From: Nocardioides agariphilus | GTDB lineage: Bacteria; Actinomycetota; Actinomycetes; Propionibacteriales; Nocardioidaceae | Length of the DNA stretch: 64,000 bases | NCBI RefSeq assembly: GCF_015352445.1 | Contig: NZ_JADKPO010000021.1 | Coordinates: 20,945 to 84,944 of the forward strand | Reading direction: 5' to 3' | Part shown: piece after piece, positions 39,667 through 48,518 of the stretch | Position numbering within the stretch: the stretch's first letter is position 1 | Layout: every line of letters starts with the position of its first letter | The notes under the pieces: model-generated | The model's input: the letters and a program-made list of their open reading frames with translations, nothing else | Database searches by the model: none | What the model was told of the DNA's origin: nothing | Position numbers and translations under genes: made by a program

Positions 39667-40923
39667 GTGCAGACGCTTACCCCCCCGAGCGTTCCAGCGA
39701 GCGCGCGTGGCGCCGCGAGACGACGGTTCCGCCGTCCGGTCGCTGCCGCTCTCCTCGCCCTTGCCGCCAGCGCGGCCTTCGCCTCCTTCGGACAGTCGGC
39801 CGAGGCGGCCCGCCAGACGGCCACCATCCAGGTCCTGCCCGGCATCGTGCAGCCGGGTGCCAGCATCGCCAGTCCCGACTCGGCCAAGGCCGTGGTGATC
39901 GCGACCTTCACCCCTGCCACCAAGGGCCGGCTGGTCCACCTTCAGAAGAAGGTCGGCAGCCAGTGGGTCAAGGTCGCCTCCGGCCGCCAGAACTCCAGGG
40001 GCCGAGTCCAGTTCCGCGTCTCCGCCGGCACCAGCACCAGCCCGATCACCTACCGCGCGTTGGCTCCCAGGAGCACCACCTTGCGCACCGTGGCCAGCGC
40101 GTCAGCCGCGACCTCGCAGTGGGGCACGGCCACCTTCACCGACCAGTTCAACGGCACCACCCTCAGCGACGACTGGATCCAGCGCGGTCAGTACTACGAG
40201 CCCGCCTCGATGCGCGCCTGCTCCAAGGGCGACCCGTCGGCCACCGCCGTCTCCGGTGGCGCCCTGCGGCTCGGCGTCATCCGGGACACCTCCAAGCCGG
40301 CGGCCTCGTGTGCTGCCCACAAGTACGACGGCAGCCTGATCGGCAACTTCGACTACCGCTTCAACGGCCACGTCTCGACCCAGGGCCGCTACTTCCTGCG
40401 CTACGGCGTGGTGGCCGCCCGCATCAAGTTCGAGAGGCTCCAGGGTCAGCACGCGTCGCTGTGGATGCAGCCGCAGTTCCCGACGTACCTGCCCAACGCC
40501 TTCCAGGGCGGTGCCGAGATCGACATCATCGAGTACTTCGGCCACGGCGTGAAGAACGGCGGCCTCACCAGCTTCGTCTACGCACCGCGAGAGGGTGCCC
40601 CGCCCGAGAAGATCGGTGGCTGGATCACCAAGCCGGAGCGGTTCTTGTCGAGCAAGAAGGACCGCTGGTTCAAGCGCTACCACGTGTTCTCGGTGGAGTG
40701 GACGCCGAGCGCCTACGTGTTCCGCATCGACGGACGCGAGACCTCGCGCATCACGCGTGGCATCTCCGGCATCTCCCAGTACCCGATCCTGAGCCTCCTC
40801 AGCTCCGACTACGAGCTGAGCAAGCTCGGCGGCGAGCAGAACCTGCCGCAGTGGATGAGCGTCGACTGGGTGCGGTTCTGGCAGGCGCCGGGCTACACGC
40901 CGGAGAAGCCCGCTCCCCGCTGA
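39667..40923 (+). CDS. Secreted GH16 family glycoside hydrolase (copy 3)
   Basis: A 418-residue paralogue. A Tat-like/Sec signal region (AARRRFRRPVAAALLALAAS, residues 16-35) precedes the shared N-terminal sandwich (VLPGIVQPGASIAS) and a GH16 domain with EIDIIE in GGAEIDIIEYFG. Phe-Gln-Gly loops and the shared YHVFSVEW and [13 protein letters not shown] blocks make it closer to copy 1 than to copy 2. It starts at GTG 39667 after a 223-base gap. The convergent MetE-like gene begins 13 bases beyond its stop. Polysaccharide substrate is not known. Confidence 0.9.
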   Translation: MQTLTPPSVPASARGAARRRFRRPVAAALLALAASAAFASFGQSAEAARQTATIQVLPGIVQPGASIASPDSAKAVVIATFTPATKGRLVHLQKKVGSQWVKVASGRQNSRGRVQFRVSAGTSTSPITYRALAPRSTTLRTVASASAATSQWGTATFTDQFNGTTLSDDWIQRGQYYEPASMRACSKGDPSATAVSGGALRLGVIRDTSKPAASCAAHKYDGSLIGNFDYRFNGHVSTQGRYFLRYGVVAARIKFERLQGQHASLWMQPQFPTYLPNAFQGGAEIDIIEYFGHGVKNGGLTSFVYAPREGAPPEKIGGWITKPERFLSSKKDRWFKRYHVFSVEWTPSAYVFRIDGRETSRITRGISGISQYPILSLLSSDYELSKLGGEQNLPQWMSVDWVRFWQAPGYTPEKPAPR

Positions 40924-40936
40924 GGGGACCAGAAGG

Positions 40937-41935
40937 TCAGGACAGGTGCCGCGCGACCTCGCGGCACAGCTCCATCGCCCTGCGCGCCCAGGCGGGGGAC
41001 GCTCCGGCCAGGCCGCACGACGGGGTGACCAGGAGCCGCTGACCGACGACCTCCGGATCCAGGCCCAGCTGGTCGAGCCAGCCCAGCACGCGGTCGGTCA
41101 GGGCCCGGTCGTTCTGCGCAGCGTCGGGCCCTCCGTCCGGCTGGACTGACGGCACCACGCCGAGAGCTACGCCGTCGCCAGCGTCGAGAGCCTCGCCGAG
41201 GTGGTCGTGATCGGCGTCCGAGAGCACCGCGAGGTCGACGAACAAGCCCCGCGCGCCCGCCCCGCGCAGCAGGTCGAGCGGGGTGCCGGGTGCGCACGAG
41301 TGCACCCACGGCTCCGCACCGGACTCCGAGGCCGCCGCGAGCACCCAGCCCAGCTGGTCCGAGACCTCCGGCTTGTCCACCGAGCGGTGCCGGCCGAACC
41401 CCGAGGCGGTCGGCACCCGCGCCGCCAGCACCGCACCCAGCGCCGGCTCGTCGACCTGGAGCAGGAGCCGTCCGGCCCCCGGGACCCGGCGGCGTACGTC
41501 TGCGACGTGGACGCGCACGCCCTCGGCCAGCGCCTGTGCCAGGTCGCGGCGCGCTCCGTGGTCGGCCAGGATCTTGTCGCCGCGCGGCCGCTCCACCGTG
41601 GCCGCCAGCGTCCACGGACCGGTGACCTGGACCTTGAGGTGGCCGGTGTAGTCCTGCAGCGCCTCCTCGAGCATGTCGAGGTCCTGGGCGAGCAGGCTGC
41701 GGGCCCGGCGCTGGTCGCCCCCCGCACTGCCGCCGGTGAGCCGCCAGCCCGCCGGTTGGAGGTCCGCACCGAGCTCGGCGACCAGCCCCAGCGCGCGACC
41801 GGTCATCGAGGCGGTCGGTCCCCTGTCGGGCAGCTCGGGCAGGTGCGGCAGGTCGGGCAGCTCGCCGACGACCACCCGCACGGCCTCCGCGGGATCGGTG
41901 CCGGGAAGCGACCCGACCCCGGTCGCCAGGGTCAT
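40937..41935 (-). CDS. MetE-like (cobalamin-independent methionine synthase family) protein
   Basis: A 332-residue protein of the MetE C-terminal/UROD-like barrel family. It has zinc-ligand motifs [10 protein letters not shown] (HxC) and VTPSCGL, and [16 protein letters not shown] at the start. It is half the size of true MetE and lacks the N-terminal duplicated domain, so it probably transfers a methyl group to an unknown thiol. ATG 41935 overlaps the mnmA stop (ATGA); placement after mnmA is common in actinobacteria. Reverse strand to GH16 copy 3. Confidence 0.82.
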   Translation of the reverse strand: MTLATGVGSLPGTDPAEAVRVVVGELPDLPHLPELPDRGPTASMTGRALGLVAELGADLQPAGWRLTGGSAGGDQRRARSLLAQDLDMLEEALQDYTGHLKVQVTGPWTLAATVERPRGDKILADHGARRDLAQALAEGVRVHVADVRRRVPGAGRLLLQVDEPALGAVLAARVPTASGFGRHRSVDKPEVSDQLGWVLAAASESGAEPWVHSCAPGTPLDLLRGAGARGLFVDLAVLSDADHDHLGEALDAGDGVALGVVPSVQPDGGPDAAQNDRALTDRVLGWLDQLGLDPEVVGQRLLVTPSCGLAGASPAWARRAMELCREVARHLS

Positions 41936-43044
41936 CGGGAGCCGGCTGGGTGAGTAGCAGAGATCGTCGCCGAGCCGACGACCCGGGTGCCGTCGTACAC
42001 GACCGCGGACTGGCCGGGCGCGATCCCCTCGGCCGGGTCGATCAGCTCCACGTCGACGTGGTCGCCGTCGGCCGTCACCACGGCCCGGTGCTCGCTCCCG
42101 TGGGCTCGCAGCTGCACGGTGCCCATCAGTCGTCCGGGCGCGGCGCCGCACCAGCGCGCGTGGGACGCCTCCAGCCGCCCGACCCGGAGGGCCGCACGCG
42201 GCCCGACCTTGACCGTGCCCGAGACCGGCTCGATGTCGAGCACGAACCTCGGCTTGCCGTCGGCTGCCGGGCGTCCGAGCCGCAGCCCCTTGCGCTGGCC
42301 GATGGTGAACGCGTAGGTGCCGTCGTGGTGGCCGAGCACCTCGCCGGAGGCGTCGTCGACGATGTCGCCCCCGTGATTGGGTGCCCGCTCCCCCAGCTTC
42401 TCGCGCAGCCACCCGGCGTTGTCGCCGTCGGAGACGAAGCAGATGTCGTGGGAGTCGGGCTTGTCGGCGACGCGCAGGCCACGGCGCTCGGCCTCCTGGC
42501 GCACCTGGCTCTTGGGCGTGTCACCCAGCGGGAACAGCGAGTGACGCAGCTGGTCCTGGGTCAGCACGCCGAGCACATAGGACTGGTCCTTGCCGTCGTC
42601 CTCGGCCCGGTGCAGCTCGACCTCGCCGTCTGCCGCCACGCGAAGCCGGGCGTAGTGCCCGGTGGCCACGGCATCGAAGCCCAGCCCGATCGCGCGGTCG
42701 AGCACCGCTGCGAACTTGATCTTCTCGTTGCACCGCAGGCAGGGGTTGGGCGTGCGGCCGGCGGCGTACTCGTCCATGAAGTCCACCACGACGTCCTCGT
42801 GGAACCGCTCGCTGAGATCCCAGACGTAGAACGGGATGCCGATCACGTCGGCTGCCCTGCGTGCATCGTGGGCATCCTCGAGCGTGCAGCAGCCGCGGGC
42901 GCCGGACCGGTACGACGCGGGGTTGCGCGAGAGCGCCAGGTGGATGCCCGTGACGTCGTGGCCCGCCTCGACGGCCCGGGCGGCGGCCACGGCGGAGTCG
43001 ACCCCGCCGGACATGGCGGCTACCACCTTCAAGGGGCCGGCCAT
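41932..43044 (-). CDS. mnmA: tRNA-uridine 2-thiouridylase MnmA
   Basis: Thiolates U34 of Lys, Glu and Gln tRNAs using sulfur from a cysteine desulfurase. The 370-residue protein has the ATP pyrophosphatase PP-loop ([14 protein letters not shown]), the catalytic cysteine in [18 protein letters not shown], and the second cysteine in [13 protein letters not shown]; a C-terminal tRNA-binding barrel follows. The frame is open to 43251, but ATG 43044 shares one base with the desulfurase stop (TGATG). The desulfurase-mnmA-MetE-like order is coupled throughout. Confidence 0.96.
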   Translation of the reverse strand: MAGPLKVVAAMSGGVDSAVAAARAVEAGHDVTGIHLALSRNPASYRSGARGCCTLEDAHDARRAADVIGIPFYVWDLSERFHEDVVVDFMDEYAAGRTPNPCLRCNEKIKFAAVLDRAIGLGFDAVATGHYARLRVAADGEVELHRAEDDGKDQSYVLGVLTQDQLRHSLFPLGDTPKSQVRQEAERRGLRVADKPDSHDICFVSDGDNAGWLREKLGERAPNHGGDIVDDASGEVLGHHDGTYAFTIGQRKGLRLGRPAADGKPRFVLDIEPVSGTVKVGPRAALRVGRLEASHARWCGAAPGRLMGTVQLRAHGSEHRAVVTADGDHVDVELIDPAEGIAPGQSAVVYDGTRVVGSATISATHPAGSR

Positions 43045-44237
43045 CAGCGCGCCACGGGCTGGCGGGAGGCGCGGGCGCGGTCGACGCACGGACCGATCGC
43101 CGCCGCCAGGGCATCGACGTCGGCGTCGGTGCTGGTGTGACCCAAGGAGAACCGCAGCGAACTGAGCGCGTCCTCCTCGTCCATCCCCATGGCGATGAGC
43201 ACGTGCGAGGGCTGGGCGATACCGGCTGAGCAGGCAGAGCCGGTCGAGCACTCGATGTCGCGCGCATCGAGCAGCATCAGCAACGAGTCACCCGCACATC
43301 CGGGGAAGCGCAGGTGGGCGTTGCCGGGCAGCCTCAGCGTCGGGTGTCCGTTGGCGACCGCGTCGGGCACGACCCGGCGTACGTCGGCCACGAGGCGGTC
43401 GCGCAGGACTGCGATCCGCTCGGCGTGCTCGGGCTGGCCCTTCACCGCCGCCTCGACCGCGGCGGCGAAGCCGGCGATCGCGGGGGCATCGAGCGTGCCG
43501 GAACGGATGTCACGCTCCTGGCCACCCCCGTGCAGCATCGCGGTGACCTCGAGCTCACGGCGTACGACGAGCGCGCCCACGCCGAACGGTCCGCCCACCT
43601 TGTGCCCGGTCAGCGTCAACATGTCGACCCCGGACGCCGCGAAGTCGACGGGTACGTTGCCCACCGCCTGCACGGCATCGGTGTGGACAGGGATGCCGTG
43701 ACGAGACGCCAGCGCCACGACCTCGTCGACCGGCTGGAGGGTGCCGACCTCGTTGTTGGCCCACATGACCGAGACCAGGGCAACGCTCCCAGGGTCACGC
43801 TCGATGCTCGTGCGCAGCGCCTCGACCTCGAGGCGGCCGTAGCGGTCGACCGGTAGCAGCTCGACCTCGGCGTCGACCTCCTCGGCCAACCACATCAGCG
43901 GGTCGAGGACCGCGTGGTGCTCGACGGCTGTCGAGAGGATGCGCCTGCGTCGCGGATCGGCCTGGTGCCTCGACCAGAACGCGCCCTTGAGCGCCAGGTT
44001 GTCGGCCTCGGTCCCACCGGAGGTGAAGACGACGTCACCGGGACGACAGCTCATCGCGCCGGCGATCGTCTCGCGCGCCTCCTCGACGACTCGGCGGGCC
44101 CGGCGACCGCTGGCGTGCAGCGAGCTCGGGTTGCCGACCTCCGACAGATGACGGGTCATCGCCTCGATGGCCGCGGGCAGCATCGGTGTGGTGGCGGCGT
44201 GGTCGAGGTAGACCGGCTTCCCCGTGAGGTCGTTCAT
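43044..44237 (-). CDS. Cysteine desulfurase (IscS/NifS class)
   Basis: PLP enzyme that extracts sulfur from cysteine as a persulfide. The 397-residue protein has [14 protein letters not shown], the PLP lysine in [15 protein letters not shown], and the persulfide cysteine in [12 protein letters not shown]. The active-site loop is short and matches the IscS/NifS class I group. Its coupling to mnmA suggests it is the sulfur donor for tRNA thiolation rather than for Fe-S clusters (actinobacteria use SUF for that). It starts at ATG 44237. Confidence 0.96.
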   Translation of the reverse strand: MNDLTGKPVYLDHAATTPMLPAAIEAMTRHLSEVGNPSSLHASGRRARRVVEEARETIAGAMSCRPGDVVFTSGGTEADNLALKGAFWSRHQADPRRRRILSTAVEHHAVLDPLMWLAEEVDAEVELLPVDRYGRLEVEALRTSIERDPGSVALVSVMWANNEVGTLQPVDEVVALASRHGIPVHTDAVQAVGNVPVDFAASGVDMLTLTGHKVGGPFGVGALVVRRELEVTAMLHGGGQERDIRSGTLDAPAIAGFAAAVEAAVKGQPEHAERIAVLRDRLVADVRRVVPDAVANGHPTLRLPGNAHLRFPGCAGDSLLMLLDARDIECSTGSACSAGIAQPSHVLIAMGMDEEDALSSLRFSLGHTSTDADVDALAAAIGPCVDRARASRQPVAR

Positions 44238-44316
44238 GGCATCCGCAAGCGTACGGCGCGGGGCGAGGGCCGCTGAAACCGACCGACGGCTGACCCTCCG
44301 GCCCTGCGATTCCCCG

Positions 44317-44997
44317 CTAGGCGTCGATGCCCAGACGGGCCGACCAGGCGTGCCCCGGGAACAGCTGCTCGACGGTCTCGCGCAGCCAGGCTCGGGCGCG
44401 CTCGTCCATCAGGGGCCAGGCGTGCTCGAGGTCACGGGTGTCCTTGAGGCGACCGAGACGGGCCTTGAACATCAGCACGATCTCGGGGTTGAGGTAGCGG
44501 ATCCCGTCGTCGGCCACCCAGGTGACCTCCTCGAGCGGCGCCACGTGGCCGGGCAGCTTCTTGTTGGTCCACAGCCCGTCGCGGTCGGGGGTCAGTGGCA
44601 TGTCGAAGACCCACGGCGACAACGGGTCCCGCCGGCCCCAGATCTGGCTCTCGGGGTGCTGCACGTCGGGCCAGTGGTCGATGATCGGCCGCAAGGCGCC
44701 GTCGGCGATGTTCCACAGCTGCAGGGAGTCCCCGACGTGCTCACGCAAGGCGGGGACGTCGCAGGTCAGGATCGAGACGTCGATGTCCTCGTGCTCGCGC
44801 GGCACCCCGGTGAACGCCTCGATGGCCCAGCCGCCGACCACCCACCACGGCCGTTCGAACCCGTCGAAGAACTCCTGCATCCCGGCCGGGTCGAAGCAGT
44901 CGTACGTCCCGTAGAGGCGCTCCCAGTAGTGGTCCTCGGCCTCCTCGGCCTCGGTCCGCATCAGCGGCTCGCGCGGGACGCCTCCTGGGTCGTTCAC
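44317..44997 (-). CDS. Nucleotidyltransferase-fold protein coupled to proB
   Basis: A 226-residue protein with a nucleotidyltransferase signature: PWWVVGGWAIEAFTGVPREH followed by EDIDVSIL (the DxD pair), as in aminoglycoside 2''-adenylyltransferase-like proteins. The rest is helical. It resembles small NTases that modify aminoglycosides or tRNA, but no target is evident. GTG 44997 overlaps the proB stop; ATG 44961 is an alternative. Seventy-nine bases of unannotated sequence separate it from the cysteine desulfurase. Confidence 0.72.
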   Translation of the reverse strand: MNDPGGVPREPLMRTEAEEAEDHYWERLYGTYDCFDPAGMQEFFDGFERPWWVVGGWAIEAFTGVPREHEDIDVSILTCDVPALREHVGDSLQLWNIADGALRPIIDHWPDVQHPESQIWGRRDPLSPWVFDMPLTPDRDGLWTNKKLPGHVAPLEEVTWVADDGIRYLNPEIVLMFKARLGRLKDTRDLEHAWPLMDERARAWLRETVEQLFPGHAWSARLGIDA

Positions 44998-46109
44998 AGC
45001 AGCACCATGTCATCGCGGTGCACGACCTCGCGCTCGTATCCCGCGCCGAGCTCGCGCTTGAGCTCGTGGGAGGAGCGGCCCAGCAAGGACGGCAGCTCGG
45101 CGGCGTCGAAGTTGACCAGGCCGCGTGCGACGGGACGTCCGTCGGGGTCGGTCAGGTCGACCGGGTCCCCGGCGACGAACTCACCCTCGACCCCGGTGAC
45201 CCCGGCTGCCAGCAGCGAGGCCCGGCGCTCGAGCACCGCGCGCACGGCGCCGGCGTCGAGCTGGATGCGACCCCGCGGGTCGGTGGCATGGGCCAGCCAC
45301 AGCAGCCGTCTCGGGCGACGTCGACCGGTCGAGTGGAACAGCGTGCCCACTGCCTCTCCGGCCATCGCCGCGCCCGCGTTGGCGGCGGAGGTCAGCACGA
45401 CCGGGATGCCGGCGCCGGTGGCGATCCGCGCCGACTCGACCTTCGTCACCATCCCGCCCGAGCCCAGCCCGGCGCTGCCGGTGGACCCGATGCGTACGGC
45501 GGCCAGGTCGTCAGGCGTCACGACGTCGGTCACCAGCGTCGCCGGACCCGTGGCCGGGTTGCCGTCGTAGAGCCCGTCGACGTCGCTGAGCAGGACCAGC
45601 AGATCGGCGTGCACGAGGTGGGCGACCAGCGCGGCCAGCCGGTCGTTGTCGCCGAAGCGGATCTCGGTCGTGGCGACGGTGTCGTTCTCGTTGACGATCG
45701 GCAGCACGCCGAGCTCCAGCAGCTTGGCGAAGGTCTGGTGGGCGTTGCGGTAGTGCGAGCGCCGGGTGACGTCGTCGAGGGTCAGCAGCACCTGTCCTGC
45801 CACGATGTCGTGACGGGCCAGCTCCTCGGTGTAGCGGTGCACCAACAGCCCCTGCCCGACAGAGGCAGCCGCCTGCTGCACGGGCAGCGCCCTCGGCCGG
45901 CGCTTGAGCCCGAGGGGCGACAGTCCGGCGGCGATCGCGCCGGAGGAGACCAGCACGACCTCTGCTCCGCGGCGGCGTACGTCGGCGAGCACGTCGACCA
46001 GGGCCGCCAGCCGCTGGGGGTCGATGCCACCCTCGGCGGTCGTGAGCGAGGACGAGCCGATCTTGACCACGACACGTCGGGCATCGACCACGACCCGCCT
46101 GCTGCTCAC
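44994..46109 (-). CDS. proB: Glutamate 5-kinase
   Basis: Phosphorylates glutamate to glutamyl 5-phosphate, the first step of proline synthesis. The 371-residue protein has the amino-acid-kinase core ([59 protein letters not shown]) and a C-terminal PUA domain ([20 protein letters not shown]). It starts at GTG 46109 overlapping the obgE stop (GTGA). Part of the rplU-rpmA-obgE-proB order typical of actinobacteria; proA is not in the window. Confidence 0.97.
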   Translation of the reverse strand: MSSRRVVVDARRVVVKIGSSSLTTAEGGIDPQRLAALVDVLADVRRRGAEVVLVSSGAIAAGLSPLGLKRRPRALPVQQAAASVGQGLLVHRYTEELARHDIVAGQVLLTLDDVTRRSHYRNAHQTFAKLLELGVLPIVNENDTVATTEIRFGDNDRLAALVAHLVHADLLVLLSDVDGLYDGNPATGPATLVTDVVTPDDLAAVRIGSTGSAGLGSGGMVTKVESARIATGAGIPVVLTSAANAGAAMAGEAVGTLFHSTGRRRPRRLLWLAHATDPRGRIQLDAGAVRAVLERRASLLAAGVTGVEGEFVAGDPVDLTDPDGRPVARGLVNFDAAELPSLLGRSSHELKRELGAGYEREVVHRDDMVLL

Positions 46110-47638
46110 GCGTCGTCCTGCCGGTCGGGGTCGTCGGGTCCGCCGATCTCGTAGGACATCGGGCCGGTGCGCGTGCGGCGCTCGTCGAGCCGGCGGGCCA
46201 CATCGGCACGCGTCTCGGTCTCGCTGCGCTCGGGCATCGCCTCCTCGATCTCGCGACGCCGTCTTGCGGCCGGACGCTTCTCCTCGAACCGCTGGTCCTC
46301 GCCACGCCGCGTCAGGATCTCGGCACCGGCGTCGATGCCGGGCTTGAAGTCGAAGACCACGGCATCGTCGGGGTGTCCGATCAAGACGGTGTCGCCCTCC
46401 TGGGCGCCGAGCTCGACCAGGCGCTTCTCGACCCCGAGCCGGTTGAGGCGGTCGGCCAGGAAGCCGACCGCCTCGTCGTTGGAGAAGTCGGTCTGACGCA
46501 CCCAGCGCTGCGGCTTCTCACCGCGCACCTGCCAGCCGTCGGCAGTCTGGGTGACCGAGAAGTCGTCGCCGCCGTCGGCGGAGGGCGGCCGGATCACGAT
46601 GCGCTTGGTCTCGACCACAGGGCGAGCCGTGCGTGCGGCCTGCACGATGGCGGCCATCGCGAAGGTCAGCTCCCGCAGGCCGGCGCCGCTCATGGCGGAG
46701 ACCGAGAAGACCGCCAAGCCCCGCTCGCGCAGCTCCTCGAGCACCATGTCGGCGATCTCGGAGCCGTCGGGCACGTCGACCTTGTTGAGAGCGACCAGTC
46801 GGGGGCGGTCGTCGAGACCGCCGTAGCGGCTCAGCTCGTTCTCGATGATGTCGAGGTCCTCGACAGGGTTGCGACCCGGCTCGAGGGTGGCGGTGTCGAT
46901 CACGTGCACGATGGCCGCGCACCGCTCGATGTGGCGCAGGAAGTCGTGGCCGAGGCCGCGGCCCTCGCTGGCGCCCTCGATCAGGCCGGGGACGTCGGCG
47001 ACGGTGAAGGTCGTCTCACCGGCGGTCACCACGCCCAGGTTGGGCACCAACGTGGTGAACGGGTAGTCGGCGATCTTGGGTCGGGCCCGCGAGATCGCGG
47101 CGATCAGGCTGGACTTGCCGGCGCTGGGAAAGCCGACCAGGCCGACGTCGGCGACCACCTTGAGCTCGAGCCGGATCTCCAGCTCCTCGCCGGGCTCGCC
47201 GAGCAGCGCGAACCCCGGCGCCTTCCGCTTGGCGCTGGCCAGGGCGGCATTGCCCAGCCCGCCGCGGCCACCTTGGGCGATCACCAGCTCGGTGCCAGGA
47301 CCGACCAGGTCGGCCAGCACCTCACCGGAGCGCACGTCGTGCACGACCGTGCCGTCGGGGACCGGCAAGACCAGGTCGGCACCGTGGCTGCCGTTGCGCA
47401 TGCCCCCGGCGCCGTGACCGCCCGCCTCGGCCTTGCGACGTGAGCTGTGGTGGTAGTCGAGCAAGGTGGTCACGTCGGGGTCGACGCGCAGGATCACCGA
47501 CCCGCCCGGACCGCCGTTGCCGCCGTCGGGACCACCCAGCGGCTTGAACTTCTCGCGGTGCACCGAGGCGACACCGTTGCCCCCGCGGCCGGCGCTGACG
47601 TGCAGCGTCACCCGGTCCACGAACGTGGGAACAGCCAT
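46106..47638 (-). CDS. obgE: GTPase Obg (ObgE/CgtA)
   Basis: Ribosome-associated GTPase for large-subunit assembly and stress control. The 510-residue protein has the glycine-rich Obg fold ([20 protein letters not shown], then [12 protein letters not shown]), the G domain with G1 FPSAGKSS, G3 [12 protein letters not shown] and G4 NKVD, and a C-terminal OCT domain with a long charged tail. ATG 47638. It is 95 bases downstream of rpmA, across a hairpin. Confidence 0.97.
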   Translation of the reverse strand: MAVPTFVDRVTLHVSAGRGGNGVASVHREKFKPLGGPDGGNGGPGGSVILRVDPDVTTLLDYHHSSRRKAEAGGHGAGGMRNGSHGADLVLPVPDGTVVHDVRSGEVLADLVGPGTELVIAQGGRGGLGNAALASAKRKAPGFALLGEPGEELEIRLELKVVADVGLVGFPSAGKSSLIAAISRARPKIADYPFTTLVPNLGVVTAGETTFTVADVPGLIEGASEGRGLGHDFLRHIERCAAIVHVIDTATLEPGRNPVEDLDIIENELSRYGGLDDRPRLVALNKVDVPDGSEIADMVLEELRERGLAVFSVSAMSGAGLRELTFAMAAIVQAARTARPVVETKRIVIRPPSADGGDDFSVTQTADGWQVRGEKPQRWVRQTDFSNDEAVGFLADRLNRLGVEKRLVELGAQEGDTVLIGHPDDAVVFDFKPGIDAGAEILTRRGEDQRFEEKRPAARRRREIEEAMPERSETETRADVARRLDERRTRTGPMSYEIGGPDDPDRQDDA

Positions 47639-47675
47639 GGGTGGTACCGCCGATCGGGCTTGTGGAGATCAAGCA

Positions 47676-47705
47676 CGAAGGGCGCCCCAGGTGGGACGCC
47701 CTTCG
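47676..47705 (-). terminator. Hairpin between rpmA and obgE
   Basis: Nine-base perfect arms (CGAAGGGCG / CGCCCTTCG) enclose a loop that can pair further as CCC/GGG. No U tract follows on the minus strand. It likely acts as a partial terminator, setting ribosomal proteins above obgE. Confidence 0.6.
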
Positions 47706-47733
47706 AAGTGGAAGCTAGGAGGTGAGCGTCAGG

Positions 47734-47988
47734 TCACTCACCCGGGACGATGTTGACGACCTTGCGACCGCGGCGGGTGCCGAACTCGACCGCACCCGGC
47801 ACCAGCGCGAACAGCGTGTCGTCGCCGCCGCGGCCCACGCCGTTGCCCGGGTGGAAGTGGGTGCCGCGCTGGCGGACGATGATCTCGCCCGCGCTGACGA
47901 CCTGGCCGCCGAAGCGCTTGACGCCGAGACGCTGGGAGTTGGAGTCGCGGCCGTTCTTGGTGGACGCGGCGCCCTTCTTGTGTGCCAT
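47734..47988 (-). CDS. rpmA: 50S ribosomal protein L27
   Basis: The 84-residue protein L27 of the peptidyl-transferase region. It starts [20 protein letters not shown] with the conserved [17 protein letters not shown]. There is no N-terminal cleavable extension of the Firmicutes type. ATG 47988; downstream of rplU by 39 bases. Confidence 0.99.
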   Translation of the reverse strand: MAHKKGAASTKNGRDSNSQRLGVKRFGGQVVSAGEIIVRQRGTHFHPGNGVGRGGDDTLFALVPGAVEFGTRRGRKVVNIVPGE

Positions 47989-48027
47989 GGGATTCAGTCC
48001 TTGATCAGGGAGCCAAGCGGGTTGGGC

Positions 48028-48330
48028 TCAGACGGAGATGTCGGTGACCTTGACCTGGGTGTACTTCTGACGGTGACCCTGGCGCTTCTTGTAGCCGGTC
48101 TTGTTCTTGTACTTCTGGATGATGATCTTGGGACCCTTGGTGGCGCCGAGGACCTCGACGGTCACGCCGGCCTTGTCGAGCCCGGTCGCGGTGACCTTCT
48201 CGCCGTCGACGACCATCAGGACCGGCAGTGTCAGCGTCTCGCCGACCGCCGTCGCGACCTTGTCGATCTCGATGACGTCGCCGACGGCAACCTTCTGCTG
48301 GGTGGCGCCTGCGCGCACGATCGCGTACAC
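48028..48330 (-). CDS. rplU: 50S ribosomal protein L21
   Basis: The 100-residue L21, starting [20 protein letters not shown] at GTG 48330 with AAGGAGA six bases upstream. The frame runs on to 48396, but that extension lacks family similarity. It is first of rplU-rpmA-obgE-proB. Its C-terminus is the usual [16 protein letters not shown]. Confidence 0.98.
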   Translation of the reverse strand: MYAIVRAGATQQKVAVGDVIEIDKVATAVGETLTLPVLMVVDGEKVTATGLDKAGVTVEVLGATKGPKIIIQKYKNKTGYKKRQGHRQKYTQVKVTDISV

Positions 48331-48484
48331 CGCGGTCTCCTTCGTCGATACTGCTGGTCTGCTCGGAACTGCTGGTTCTGGTTCGCCCGGACGCACACCA
48401 GGGTGGTCCTCGGCGATGCCGCTCGCGCGGGTGGGGCGCCGCGCCGTTGACTGGAGCTCGAGGGCGTGGGCGCACTGAGGATCA

Positions 48485-48514
48485 ATAGTACGGACCGAGC
48501 CGGGACGAGCGCAA
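48485..48514 (-). promoter_or_regulatory. Promoter of the rplU operon
   Basis: Minus-strand -35 TTGCGC (48509-48514), an 18-base spacer and -10 TACTAT (48485-48490). It gives a leader of about 148 bases before rplU, a possible site for L21 autoregulation, although no known motif was identified. It lies just beyond the rne stop. Confidence 0.75.
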
Positions 48515-48518
48515 AACG

